Counted from the first letter of the stretch, positions 1 through 6,136 are shown. The stretch: DNA of 9,564 bases from an uncultured Clostridia bacterium (GCA_934749845.1 CAKVHQ010000023.1:1-9564), one strand, 5' to 3'. Notes: generated by a model from the letters alone, not told the origin. Numbers and translations: made by a program.

Positions 1-138
1 GCAGCAGGTGTAGCAGCTGCACTGGCTTGTAATTTCAAGGGTGATGTGCGTGGATTTGATGTTTCCGTTCTTCGTTCAGTGTTGAAAAAAAACGGTGCAT
101 TTCTACCAGAAATCAGAAATACCAGTGGTAAACATTAG
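1..138 (+). CDS. FAD-dependent oxidoreductase, C-terminal end (partial)
   Basis: The first reading frame is open from the window edge to a TAG at 136-138 and gives 45 residues. The pattern is an Ala-rich helix (AAGVAAALA), then a VDV/FDV-like step (GFDVSVLRSVL), then a terminal NGAFLP. This matches the C-terminal end of the FAD-dependent oxidoreductase family (FAD_oxidored type), where a helix packs on the FAD site and the chain ends in Gly-x-x-Leu-Pro. The 5' part lies outside the window, so the substrate cannot be named. The next gene starts 32 bases later with its own ribosome binding site and no visible promoter, so the two were probably co-transcribed. The family call is moderately secure, but it rests on a short tail. 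Confidence 0.6.
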   Translation, partial: AAGVAAALACNFKGDVRGFDVSVLRSVLKKNGAFLPEIRNTSGKH

Positions 139-170
139 ATAAAATAATATGGAATGAGGATAAAGGAAGA

Positions 171-680
171 ATGTACTATTTATTCACACAATTGCTTGGA
201 ATCATAGGATTGGTATGCTCGCTTGTTTCATTTCAGCAAAAAGATAGAAAGTGAATTATAATTTTTCAAATGGCTGCCAGTCTGTTATTTGCTTTCCAGT
301 TGATTTTATTGGGCGGAATTACCGGGGGGTGTTTGGATTTAATCTCTTTTGTCAGAACTTTAATTTTTTCTATGAATGGTAAGAAAAAATGGGCGTCGTC
401 ATCTGTGTGGCTTGTAATTTTTACTGTATTGATGGTTTGGATAGGGGTTTTAACGTGGCATGATTTTTATAGTATCCTTCCAATTATAGGATCTGTGTTA
501 TCTACGTTTGCGTTATGGATGCGAAAGGAAAAACAAATTAGATTACTTTCTTTGTCTGTTGGACCATTCTGGTTTGTTTATAACATTGTAAACGGAGCAA
601 TTACAGGAGCTGTGAATGAATTTATTGCCATGGTATCGATTCTGATAGGAATTTATCGGTGTGATCGAAAAAGTCTATAA
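171..680 (+). pseudogene. YgjV-family inner membrane protein, broken by an in-frame stop
   Basis: An ATG at 171, preceded by AAAGGAAG, opens a 27-residue peptide (start MYYLFTQLLGIIGLVCSLVS) that ends at TGA 252-254. The same frame continues as 141 more codons to TAA 678-680, including a 136-residue stretch from ATG 270. Read together, the product is a hydrophobic protein of about 169 residues with several membrane segments (about residues 5-20, 38-55, 75-95, 100-112 and 140-160). It has the look of the YgjV (Imp-YgjV) family: a short N-terminal helix, a QQKxRK turn, then FQMAASLLFAFQLILLGG. The TGA falls inside that turn, at DRK-stop-IIIFQ, where a basic residue is expected; one base change from AGA would explain it. 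Restart at ATG 270 would lose the first membrane helix. The function of the family is unknown. Confidence 0.7.
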
Positions 681-1012
681 GTACATTGATGAATTCTAAA
701 TGTAGTTAGTTATTGTATATTATTATGCAAAACAACAGTCAAAAAAACTTTTTGTAAGATGTGTTAGAAGGATGGAACACGATAGTTCATTTTGCATGGG
801 ATTCGTTTTATGAAAGCTACAAAGAATATGTATAAAAAAGGAGACAAACAGACTCGGACTTCATGGTATTCCAATATTGCGGTAAGTAGGTGGTAAATAA
901 TAGTGTAAAATTATTATTTAATAAAAATATAGAGCTTATTCACTTTGTATTATCATTAAGTTGATTAGGATGATGTTGGGGGTCAAATAGACCCTCTTTA
1001 GCACCTTGAAAA
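681..1012. other. AT-rich intergenic stretch without a supported gene
   Basis: No convincing gene is present. The longest candidate is a 28-codon ORF at 810-896 without a ribosome binding site. An AT-only inverted repeat (AAATAATA at 895-902 and TATTATTT at 912-919, loop of 9) could be a weak hairpin. A second short dyad, GGGTC at 980-984 and GACCC at 990-994, lies just before the transposase promoter and may belong to the left end of the insertion element, but no matching right end was found. Confidence 0.4.
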
Positions 1013-1041
1013 TTACACACATTTTTATTTTGTGATATAAT
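1013..1041 (+). promoter_or_regulatory. Sigma-A-type promoter of the transposase remnant
   Basis: TTACAC at 1013-1018 (4 of 6 matches to the -35 consensus), a 17-base spacer, and a perfect TATAAT at 1036-1041 with an extended TG at 1033-1034. It lies 26 bases before the transposase ATG, with AAAGGCGG between them as a ribosome binding site. The promoter looks intact although the gene it serves is not. Confidence 0.65.
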
Positions 1042-1067
1042 AGAACCATCAGAAAGGCGGTGTCGTT

Positions 1068-1841
1068 ATGTCATTCCATACTAACAGTTCACAACAATAC
1101 TCATTAACGGATATTACAAACAATTTAACAGTTCATGAAAAAAGGCTTTAGTAAACTCATGGGCTAAAATTTTTGCTGAAGAAATTATTCCTTCTATAGA
1201 TGAAGAACGTTTTCGCGTATTTTATTCTGATAGAGCACAATGTCGTTCCAATACACCTATAAATATCTGTGTTGGTGTACTCATCATTAAAGAATTGTTC
1301 CAAATTTCTGATGATGAAATTGTAGAAAATCTTATGCTTGATCCAAAATATCAGTATGCTCCTCATATAACCAGTTTTGATGAACCACCCTTGAGTGATA
1401 AAATACTCTCGCGTTTTAGAAAACTGAGTCAGCCTACGGGATAGACCTATTTCATGACTGTGTGACAGATCTAAGCAATAAGATTGCTAAGATGATGAAC
1501 ATTACTATAATTCAGATGATTTTAACCAGACTTTTTACTACAATGACAGTACTAGTATAGAGGAACAAATTCACTTGATTTTGTGTGATGCAGATAAACT
1601 ATTAAAGCTATGCAGTTCTGACTATGATGTAACCATAGAATACCAGCTTTTACTAAGATGCCTTTTTGAACAGATAATAGTAGGGGATTTCACACGCCGA
1701 CTTCGAAATAAGGAAGATGGAGGTTTTTCTTCTTCTATGCTTCAAAGCCCAACGGATTCTGATGCAACGTATCGCGAAAAAGCGGGTAAAAAGCATCGTG
1801 GATATGTGACAAATTTAGAAGAGTCTGTTGGTTTTAATTAG
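1068..1841 (+). pseudogene. IS1182-family transposase, multiply frameshifted remnant
   Basis: Four pieces in successive frames match one IS1182-family transposase. Piece one, from ATG 1068, reads MSFHTNSSQQYSLTDI and stops at TAG 1149. Piece two starts near 1148 (NSWAKIFAEEIIPSIDEERF, later FDEPPLSDKILSRFRKLS) and stops at TAG 1442. Piece three starts near 1435 (YGIDLFHDCVTDLSNKIAKM) and stops at TAG 1558. Piece four starts near 1500 (DDFNQTFYYNDST, then CDADKLLKLC, SSMLQSPTDSDATYREKAGK, HRGYVTNLEESVG) and stops at TAG 1839. The two junctions near 1147 and 1436 each look like one lost base. Between the MMNI of piece three and piece four the family usually has several dozen more residues, so an internal deletion is likely. 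The C-terminal half with the rest of the catalytic domain is missing, so the element cannot move itself. Confidence 0.85.
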
Positions 1842-1936
1842 ATGCTTTCTATTTGGCGCTTATGAATTTTTAGCAATAAAGTAAAAGTAGCCATTTTTTT
1901 ACAAATTTTAATTTAATAGCAGGCATTAGTTGTACC

Positions 1937-1981
1937 ATGCTATACTATGACTAACAAAATTAGTCTGGTATAGCATTTTTT
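1937..1981 (+). terminator. Long hairpin followed by a T-run, probable intrinsic terminator
   Basis: ATGCTATAC (1937-1945) pairs perfectly with GTATAGCAT (1968-1976), and inside it GACTAA (1949-1954) pairs with TTAGTC (1960-1965). A small 3x2 internal loop separates the two stems, and the apical loop is CAAAA. Six T residues follow at 1976-1981. It lies about 100 bases after the end of the transposase remnant, so it may be a terminator. The stem is AT-rich, and one arm recurs 30 bases downstream, so it could instead be an operator cluster or the end of a small element. Confidence 0.55.
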
Positions 1982-2005
1982 GATTAAATTTAGTCGGCCA
2001 TAGCA
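1960..2005 (+). repeat. Direct repeat TTAGTC-N4-ATAGCA, two copies at 30-bp spacing
   Basis: TTAGTC-TGGT-ATAGCA (1960-1975) recurs as TTAGTC-GGCC-ATAGCA (1990-2005), exactly 30 bases downstream. The first copy is also the right arm of the hairpin at 1937-1976, so an inverted third version (TGCTAT-N5-GACTAA) lies at 1938-1954. What the repeat does is unknown. Confidence 0.5.
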
Positions 2006-2056
2006 GTGGATATATTCGCACGGAGTTCAAAAACTCCTAAAATACCATGAAAAACA

Positions 2057-2419
2057 GTGGATATGTTCCCTATGGAGTCAGACATTCATTTTATCCTCTC
2101 GTGCCATGTGGAGCCGGTATGCCAGTTAGTTCTGAGAAAACCAGCTGCACATATCAACATTGACGTGGATGTAGAGGAACTTGTGCAGGATAAAAGAGGT
2201 ACGGCAACTTATGGACAGATCAAGGATTATGTTCTTGAGCATAGCGGTATGAAGGTTAGCAGTCTGTATATCGCACAGGTAAAGCAGAAATGTGGTATTA
2301 TTGAACGCGAGAATTTTAATAAGCCGAAATCAGAGGATGCCAAGCAGCCTCAGTGTCCGCCGGAGAAGGAAAAGGCAATCAGGGCGGCACTACAACATTT
2401 CAGATTGATTGAATATTAA
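2057..2419 (+). pseudogene. Orphan C-terminal tail of an RlmD-type 23S rRNA (uracil-5-)-methyltransferase, copy 1
   Basis: From GTG 2057 the frame reads VDMFPMES, then CHVEPV, INIDVDVEELVQDKRG, TYGQIKDYVLEHSG, KVSSLYIAQVKQKCGI and PQCPPEKEKAI, and stops at TAA 2417-2419. In Clostridia the RlmD/RumA methyltransferase ends with VDMFP, a HVE motif and then exactly this kind of extension, so this is the last part of such a protein without its TRAM, methyltransferase and catalytic regions. A TGA lies three codons upstream of the GTG. Normally VDMFP and HVE are only a few residues apart, but here about 10 residues (ESDIHFILSC) separate them, a sign of decay or recombination. The tail resembles a small helix-turn-helix, and that is inference. 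It could be translated from the GTG, but no ribosome binding site is visible. A related copy lies at 6536-6850. Confidence 0.65.
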
Positions 2420-2421
2420 GA

Positions 2422-2462
2422 AGTCAAGGCTTTCAGCTTAATGTTGGAAGCCTTGACTTTTT
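2422..2462 (+). terminator. Strong intrinsic terminator after the first RlmD-type tail
   Basis: AGTCAAGGCTT (2422-2432) pairs perfectly over 11 bp with AAGCCTTGACT (2448-2458), with a 15-base loop and a T-run from 2458 to 2462. It begins two bases after the TAA of the methyltransferase tail, as expected for a native gene end carried along with the tail. It also lies beyond the 3' end of the minus-strand Crp/Fnr gene, but the T-run on that strand is poor. Confidence 0.85.
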
Positions 2463-2531
2463 ATTATGTGCTTCACCGGAAGCAGACGAAACAGATTATG
2501 TTGAGTACAATAAACACGTAACCTCGAATGA

Positions 2532-3203
2532 CTACATGGTTTCATCAGTACACAGGGATGCCAGCGTTGGAAGGTCTGTAACGGTCAATCTGCCGCGGGT
2601 GGTAGATAGAATTCCTCTGCTTCGCAAGTCGGTCAGCTCTCGTGTTATTTGAACCCGGCTCATGCCGAGAATATCCGCAATATCTTCCTGTGTCATCTCA
2701 ATGACCAGCCCAGAGTTAGAAGGCTGATTCATGGTCAGCAGGTACAGGAGATTACAGAGCTTCACCTGCGAGGGGTTAAATTCCTGATGGATGGTTTCAA
2801 AGAGAAAGCGGTTGACGTACATTGAGTACCAGTTGACAACACTTTCAGCCAGTGCGGTATTTTTCTCAAACATCGCTTTGAATTGCTGCACAGTAAACTC
2901 CAAAACCTCGATTTTGGAGAGTGCAGCAGTCGTTAAAGCCTGCTCAATACGGAAGTCATTTGTATGATAACCGGGGAAAAGCGTCCCTGGGCCGTGAAAA
3001 CTGATGATTTTTCGTCGTCCACTTTCGTGCTCGGAAAAGTGAACAGATGCACCGGATACATAGTATTGGACGCGATCATATGGTTGTCCGGGCTTCCAGA
3101 GATAGTCACCTTTCTGAAATATTCGCTTTGTGTGAGGCTGAGAAAGGAAGTATTCGTAAAAAGAGCGGAAGTCATCCGCAAAATAATATCGTGGTTTCAG
3201 CAT
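2532..3203 (-). CDS. Crp/Fnr-family transcriptional regulator
   Basis: This gene encodes 223 residues with the two domains of the family. The cyclic-nucleotide-binding-like beta barrel covers about residues 25-115 (GDYLWKPGQ, then YYVSGASVHF, then KIISFHGPGTLFPG). A long dimer helix follows, then a winged helix-turn-helix at about 165-215 with EMTQEDIADILGMSRVQITR as its core. The start is ATG 3203: GAGGTG lies six bases upstream, while a GTG three codons earlier would sit inside that binding site. The barrel lacks the GELA...RTA phosphate cassette of cAMP binders, and the protein has only two cysteines, both far from the N-terminus, so it is neither a cAMP receptor nor an Fe-S oxygen sensor. 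It is closer in style to regulators that bind small organic ligands, such as CprK, but the ligand is unknown. It diverges from the redox operon and is the obvious candidate to control it. Confidence 0.9.
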   Translation of the reverse strand: MLKPRYYFADDFRSFYEYFLSQPHTKRIFQKGDYLWKPGQPYDRVQYYVSGASVHFSEHESGRRKIISFHGPGTLFPGYHTNDFRIEQALTTAALSKIEVLEFTVQQFKAMFEKNTALAESVVNWYSMYVNRFLFETIHQEFNPSQVKLCNLLYLLTMNQPSNSGLVIEMTQEDIADILGMSRVQITRELTDLRSRGILSTTRGRLTVTDLPTLASLCTDETM

Positions 3204-3222
3204 AGAAATCACCTCGCTCTCG

Positions 3223-3264
3223 GAAAAGTTTGAAGTTATTATACCACGAGATGATGAACTTTTC
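3223..3264 (-). promoter_or_regulatory. Promoter of the Crp/Fnr gene flanked by an 8-bp inverted repeat
   Basis: On the minus strand, TATAAT (plus positions 3238-3243) is preceded by TGG, making an extended -10, with a weak -35. GAAAAGTT at 3223-3230 and its inverted copy AACTTTTC at 3257-3264 flank this box with half-sites 34 bases apart. On the plus strand the same bases give TATTAT (3237-3242), a possible -10 for the divergent operon. The repeat may be a control site for both directions. The half-sites are farther apart than in a usual Crp/Fnr site, so this is an inference. Confidence 0.45.
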
Positions 3265-3295
3265 TATGTGAGGCTGTAAAGAACAGGAGGATACA

Positions 3296-3850
3296 ATGTA
3301 CATTGTTATGATTACCGGCAGTCCGCACAGACATGGAACATCCGCACTTCTGGCAGATGAATTTATCCGTGGGGCAACGGAAAGTGGGCACGCTGTTTTT
3401 CGCTTCGATGCTGCTTTTGAATGTGTGCATCCCTGTATTGGTTGTGATACCTGTCGGTGTGGAAAAAAGCCATGCGTGTTTCAAGACGGCATGAAGTACC
3501 TTTACCCGGAACTCAAAAAAGCAGACATGATTGTTTTTGTTTCGCCGCTTTATTATCACGGACTGTCTGCACAAATTAAAATGGTGATTGATCGATTTCA
3601 CGGGATTGATGACGATTTGGTAGGCACAGATAAAAAAGCAATTCTGCTGATGACAGCGGCAAGCACTGTCGAGAGTATTTATAATGGTGCCGTCGGCAGC
3701 TACATGGAAACTCTGAAATACCTCGGATGGAAAGATTGCGGAGTTTTGCTTGCATATGGCTGCTATGGACGGGATGCCATTGAAAAGACAAACTATCCGC
3801 AGAAAGCATATGAAATGGGAAAGGCGGTGCGAGAAAAAGATGTTGAATGA
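3296..3850 (+). CDS. Flavodoxin-fold NAD(P)H-dependent oxidoreductase with a cysteine motif (iron-sulfur flavoprotein type), copy 1
   Basis: This gene encodes 184 residues and starts at ATG 3296 after AGGAGG with ideal spacing. TGSPHRHGTSALLADEF at residues 7-23 is the FMN phosphate loop of the NADPH-dependent FMN reductase/flavodoxin-like fold. C47-x2-C50-x2-C53-x6-C60, with C43 and C55 nearby, matches the compact cysteine motif of archaeal and clostridial iron-sulfur flavoproteins. VFVSPLYYHGLSAQIKMVID at about residues 82-101 is the conserved strand and helix that carry the flavin ring contact. It should bind FMN and probably a [4Fe-4S] cluster in the cytoplasm and relay electrons. It is the first gene of a five-gene operon, and its last 11 bases overlap the next gene. 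The partner and substrate are unknown. Confidence 0.88.
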   Translation: MYIVMITGSPHRHGTSALLADEFIRGATESGHAVFRFDAAFECVHPCIGCDTCRCGKKPCVFQDGMKYLYPELKKADMIVFVSPLYYHGLSAQIKMVIDRFHGIDDDLVGTDKKAILLMTAASTVESIYNGAVGSYMETLKYLGWKDCGVLLAYGCYGRDAIEKTNYPQKAYEMGKAVREKDVE

Positions 3851-4844
3851 ACCGCTGCGAATTTGCGGGACTGAAGTCAAAAATCGCATTGTGGTTCCGC
3901 CTATGTCTGATTTTGGAACGGTTGCTCCGGATGGATTGGTTCATCAAAGCCATATCGACCGCTATGAAACGTATGCCAAAGGCGGTGCAGGACTTGTTAT
4001 TGTGGAAGCCTGCTCAGTTTTGAGAATGCCGGAAAACAGGGATACGCTCTGTTTGGAGAACGATGACTGCATTCCCGGAATGGAACTCCTTGCAGATGTC
4101 ATTCATCGTTATTCTGCCGTTGCATTGGTGCAGATTATGCTGACTGGACTTTCTACTATGAAGGAGAACCGCATTGACGAAATTACCCGCACAGATTTTC
4201 TGCGATACAAGAACGCTTTTATTTCGGCTACGTTGCGCTGTCAAACAGCCGGTTTTGATGGAATAGAACTTCACGCTGCCCATGGAATGTATCTGGATGA
4301 AGTCATCGAAACGAGTGAACGGATGGACGAATACGGAGGCAGCTTTGAAAACCGTGTCCGTCTGCTTACAGAACTGATTGCGGAAATCAGAGAAAAGTGC
4401 GGAAAAGACTTTATCATTGCTGTCCGCTTTGGCAATTCAAACTACGAAGAACTGCTGAAAACGGCGGATGCCATTCAAACAGCAGGCGGCGATTTGCTTG
4501 ACGTATCTTCCGGTATGGGACGCTATCTGGATGTACCGATTGGATTCACGCATGACAGCAAAGTGTATGCTGCTTCTCTCGTGAAAGCACATACAAAGCT
4601 GCCGGTCATCTGCGTCGGTAGTATCTTTACCGGCGATGAGGGCGAAGCGATTCTGAAAGAGGGTTTGGCTGACATGATTGCCGTTGGACGGGGATCTCTG
4701 GCAGACCCGGCGTGGGCAAGAAAAGCACTCGCAGGAGAAACGCCCAATCCCTGTCTGCGCTGCAAAAGCTGTATGTGGTATATGGATGGAGCGTTATGTC
4801 CTGCAAGAAGAAAGGAAAACGAAAAATCATGGGCTATGAAGTAA
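3840..4844 (+). CDS. NADH:flavin oxidoreductase, Old Yellow Enzyme family, with a C-terminal cysteine cluster
   Basis: This gene encodes 334 residues. The start is ATG 3840 (MLNEPLRICG); upstream in-frame ATGs from 3750 lie deep inside the previous gene and would add unrelated residues. The TIM barrel shows NRIVVPPMSDF (residues 15-25), Q98, the flavin and substrate motif ELHAAHGMYL with H145 and H148, MDEYGGSFENR (162-172), R196 and a phosphate-binding end at VGSIFTGD and VGRGSLADP (259-290). After the barrel, C305-x2-C308-x2-C311-x8-C320 resembles the [4Fe-4S] site of 2,4-dienoyl-CoA reductase-type enzymes, with shorter spacing. The chain stops 14 residues later, so the FAD/NAD domain of those larger enzymes is absent. 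Electrons would therefore have to come from another protein, plausibly the flavoproteins beside it. It overlaps both neighbours, which suggests translational coupling. The substrate is unknown; activated alkenes are typical of the family. Confidence 0.88.
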   Translation: MLNEPLRICGTEVKNRIVVPPMSDFGTVAPDGLVHQSHIDRYETYAKGGAGLVIVEACSVLRMPENRDTLCLENDDCIPGMELLADVIHRYSAVALVQIMLTGLSTMKENRIDEITRTDFLRYKNAFISATLRCQTAGFDGIELHAAHGMYLDEVIETSERMDEYGGSFENRVRLLTELIAEIREKCGKDFIIAVRFGNSNYEELLKTADAIQTAGGDLLDVSSGMGRYLDVPIGFTHDSKVYAASLVKAHTKLPVICVGSIFTGDEGEAILKEGLADMIAVGRGSLADPAWARKALAGETPNPCLRCKSCMWYMDGALCPARRKENEKSWAMK

Positions 4845-5164
4845 AAATTACTGTTGTGAAAAGAGGCTATGAGCGGGATCTGGCAGAACGCTTTCTTGCC
4901 AGTCCGCAAACAGGAAAATGTTCGGTTTTTCATGATGGTCAGGAATTTCTGGTTACAAAAGAGAATTACAACAATTTTCCATACGAAAATCATTTTTGCA
5001 CTGCTGTGTGGGATGTGCTCAAAATCAAAGTTTACGCGGCACTGCAAGGTGGGAATTTTTATTGGGCTGGTTGGATGAAAGATCAACGGCAGCAAATCCT
5101 CTGCTGCGATGACGGCATTCGTCCGGTAGTTTTTCTGCTGGAACAAGTCCTACAGGGGGAATGA
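4829..5164 (+). CDS. TIGR04076 family protein, copy 1
   Basis: This gene encodes 111 residues from ATG 4829 (MGYEVKITVVKRGYERDLAE). The start was chosen because it gives the family's usual opening, VKITVxKR; in-frame ATGs further upstream lie in the OYE gene. AAAGGA stands about 12 bases before it, and the gene overlaps the OYE stop by 16 bases. Family signatures are a cysteine before GQEF (C31), C57 before AVWD, GWMK, and the terminal CCDDGIRPVVF with C92-C93. There is no signal peptide or membrane segment. The family is of unknown function. The four cysteines shared with the second copy suggest metal or Fe-S binding or redox chemistry. Its tight packing between two flavin enzymes suggests a partner role in that electron path. 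Confidence 0.85.
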   Translation: MGYEVKITVVKRGYERDLAERFLASPQTGKCSVFHDGQEFLVTKENYNNFPYENHFCTAVWDVLKIKVYAALQGGNFYWAGWMKDQRQQILCCDDGIRPVVFLLEQVLQGE

Positions 5165-5167
5165 TCG

Positions 5168-5725
5168 ATGCAGGTGTTATTGGTAAACGGAAGTCCTCAT
5201 AAAAATGGAAATACAGGATTAGCCCTTTCTATGCTTGATAACTTCTTTCAAGAAAAGAATATTGAAACAAAGTGGTTCCAAATTCCTAATCAACCATTGC
5301 GTGGCTGTATGGGGTGTAATGGCTGTAACGGTAAAAACCGATGCGTATTCAATGACGACCCTTGCAATGAGCTGATAGAGGATATACTGCAAGCAGACGG
5401 CGTGATTATTGGAAGCCCTGTGTATTTTGCCGCTCCAAACGGTGCACTGTGTTCTCTGCTGGATCGAGCCTTTTATGCGACGTGTACCAGAAGCCAGCTT
5501 TTCAAAGGAAAATTCGCTGCAGCGCTTGTTACCTGTGCTTGGGCGGGAGGAACGGCGGCGCTCGACCGACTCCATCGCTACTTTGTCCCCAGTCAAATGA
5601 CGATTGTTTCCAGCAATGATTACACGGTATTTCAGGGAGACAGCTTGAAAAGAAAAGAAAGCCGCGCCACAGACATTTTAATGACATTGGGTGAAAATAT
5701 GGCTTCCGCCATTCGGACTTGTTAG
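5168..5725 (+). CDS. Flavodoxin-fold NAD(P)H-dependent oxidoreductase with a cysteine motif (iron-sulfur flavoprotein type), copy 2
   Basis: This gene encodes 185 residues and begins three bases after the preceding stop, with CAGGGGGA as ribosome binding site. VNGSPHKNGNTG at residues 6-17 is the FMN phosphate loop. C47-x2-C50-x2-C53-x5-C59 is the compact cysteine motif of iron-sulfur flavoproteins. IIGSPVYFAAPNGALCSLLD (about 79-98) is the central strand with the flavin contact, and a later CAWAGGTAALDRL loop is typical of the family. It is a diverged paralogue of the first gene of the operon, with different flanking residues and the same cysteine order. The likely role is FMN and cluster-based electron transfer in the cytoplasm. 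It pairs with a TIGR04076 gene on each side. Confidence 0.88.
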   Translation: MQVLLVNGSPHKNGNTGLALSMLDNFFQEKNIETKWFQIPNQPLRGCMGCNGCNGKNRCVFNDDPCNELIEDILQADGVIIGSPVYFAAPNGALCSLLDRAFYATCTRSQLFKGKFAAALVTCAWAGGTAALDRLHRYFVPSQMTIVSSNDYTVFQGDSLKRKESRATDILMTLGENMASAIRTC

Positions 5726-5743
5726 AAAAAGGAGAATACAAAT

Positions 5744-6136
5744 ATGGAACATAAAGTAAAGGTTACAGTACTGGACAAAAAGCTTTATCCGGAATTGCAG
5801 CAGGCGTACTGCATGAATCCCGATTCGGGGGTATGTCCCTGCTACAACGTGGGGGATGAGTTCATCTTTTGCCGGGACGAAACGCGGGACGATTTCTGGC
5901 ACATGGGAGTGAACACGCTGGTCAAAACGAACGGCGACGCGAATACTGTGGCGGGCGGGCCGAAGCTTCCGTTCTGCTCAGAAGCGTGGGACGCAATCGC
6001 CCGTTATATCTACACCGGTTTGCAAGGCGGCTCGATCATGAAGGGCTGGATGAAAGAAGAAAATACAATGATTACCTGCTGTTCCGATGGTACAAGACCG
6101 GTCATCTTCAAAATAGAGAGAGTAGATTGTGAATGA
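5744..6136 (+). CDS. TIGR04076 family protein, copy 2, with an internal insertion
   Basis: This gene encodes 130 residues from ATG 5744, after AAAAAGGAG with good spacing. It opens with MEHKVKVTVLDKKLYPELQQ and ends with CCSDGTRPVIFKIERVDCE. C31, C78 and C112-C113 correspond to C31, C57 and C92-C93 of the first copy, with an additional C33; GDEF, EAWD and GWMK also align. About 20 extra residues, rich in polar and Gly/Asn residues, lie between GDEFIFC and LPFC. The middle of the gene (about 5820-6020) is visibly richer in G and C than its neighbours, which may reflect separate acquisition. It is the last gene of the operon, with a terminator 36 bases after its stop. Function unknown. Confidence 0.85.
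   Translation: MEHKVKVTVLDKKLYPELQQAYCMNPDSGVCPCYNVGDEFIFCRDETRDDFWHMGVNTLVKTNGDANTVAGGPKLPFCSEAWDAIARYIYTGLQGGSIMKGWMKEENTMITCCSDGTRPVIFKIERVDCE

Noticed and set aside
810..896. 28-codon plus-strand ORF starting MKATKNMYKKGDKQTRTSWY.
   Set aside because: No ribosome binding site, no recognised family, very short and in AT-rich intergenic DNA.
1157..1366. 69-residue minus-strand ORF opposite the transposase.
   Set aside because: It is antisense to clear IS1182 transposase homology and has no start signal.
2461..2531. Open plus-strand stretch reading ASPEADETDYVEYNKHVTSN.
   Set aside because: Looks protein-like but has no start, matches no family I know and runs into the Crp/Fnr gene end; too short to call.
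3239..3889. 216-residue minus-strand ORF.
   Set aside because: Shadow of the first flavoprotein gene; the plus strand has the FMN-binding motif and a proper ribosome binding site.
4523..5146. 207-residue minus-strand ORF.
   Set aside because: Antisense to the OYE end and the TIGR04076 gene, both with conserved motifs; no family features of its own.
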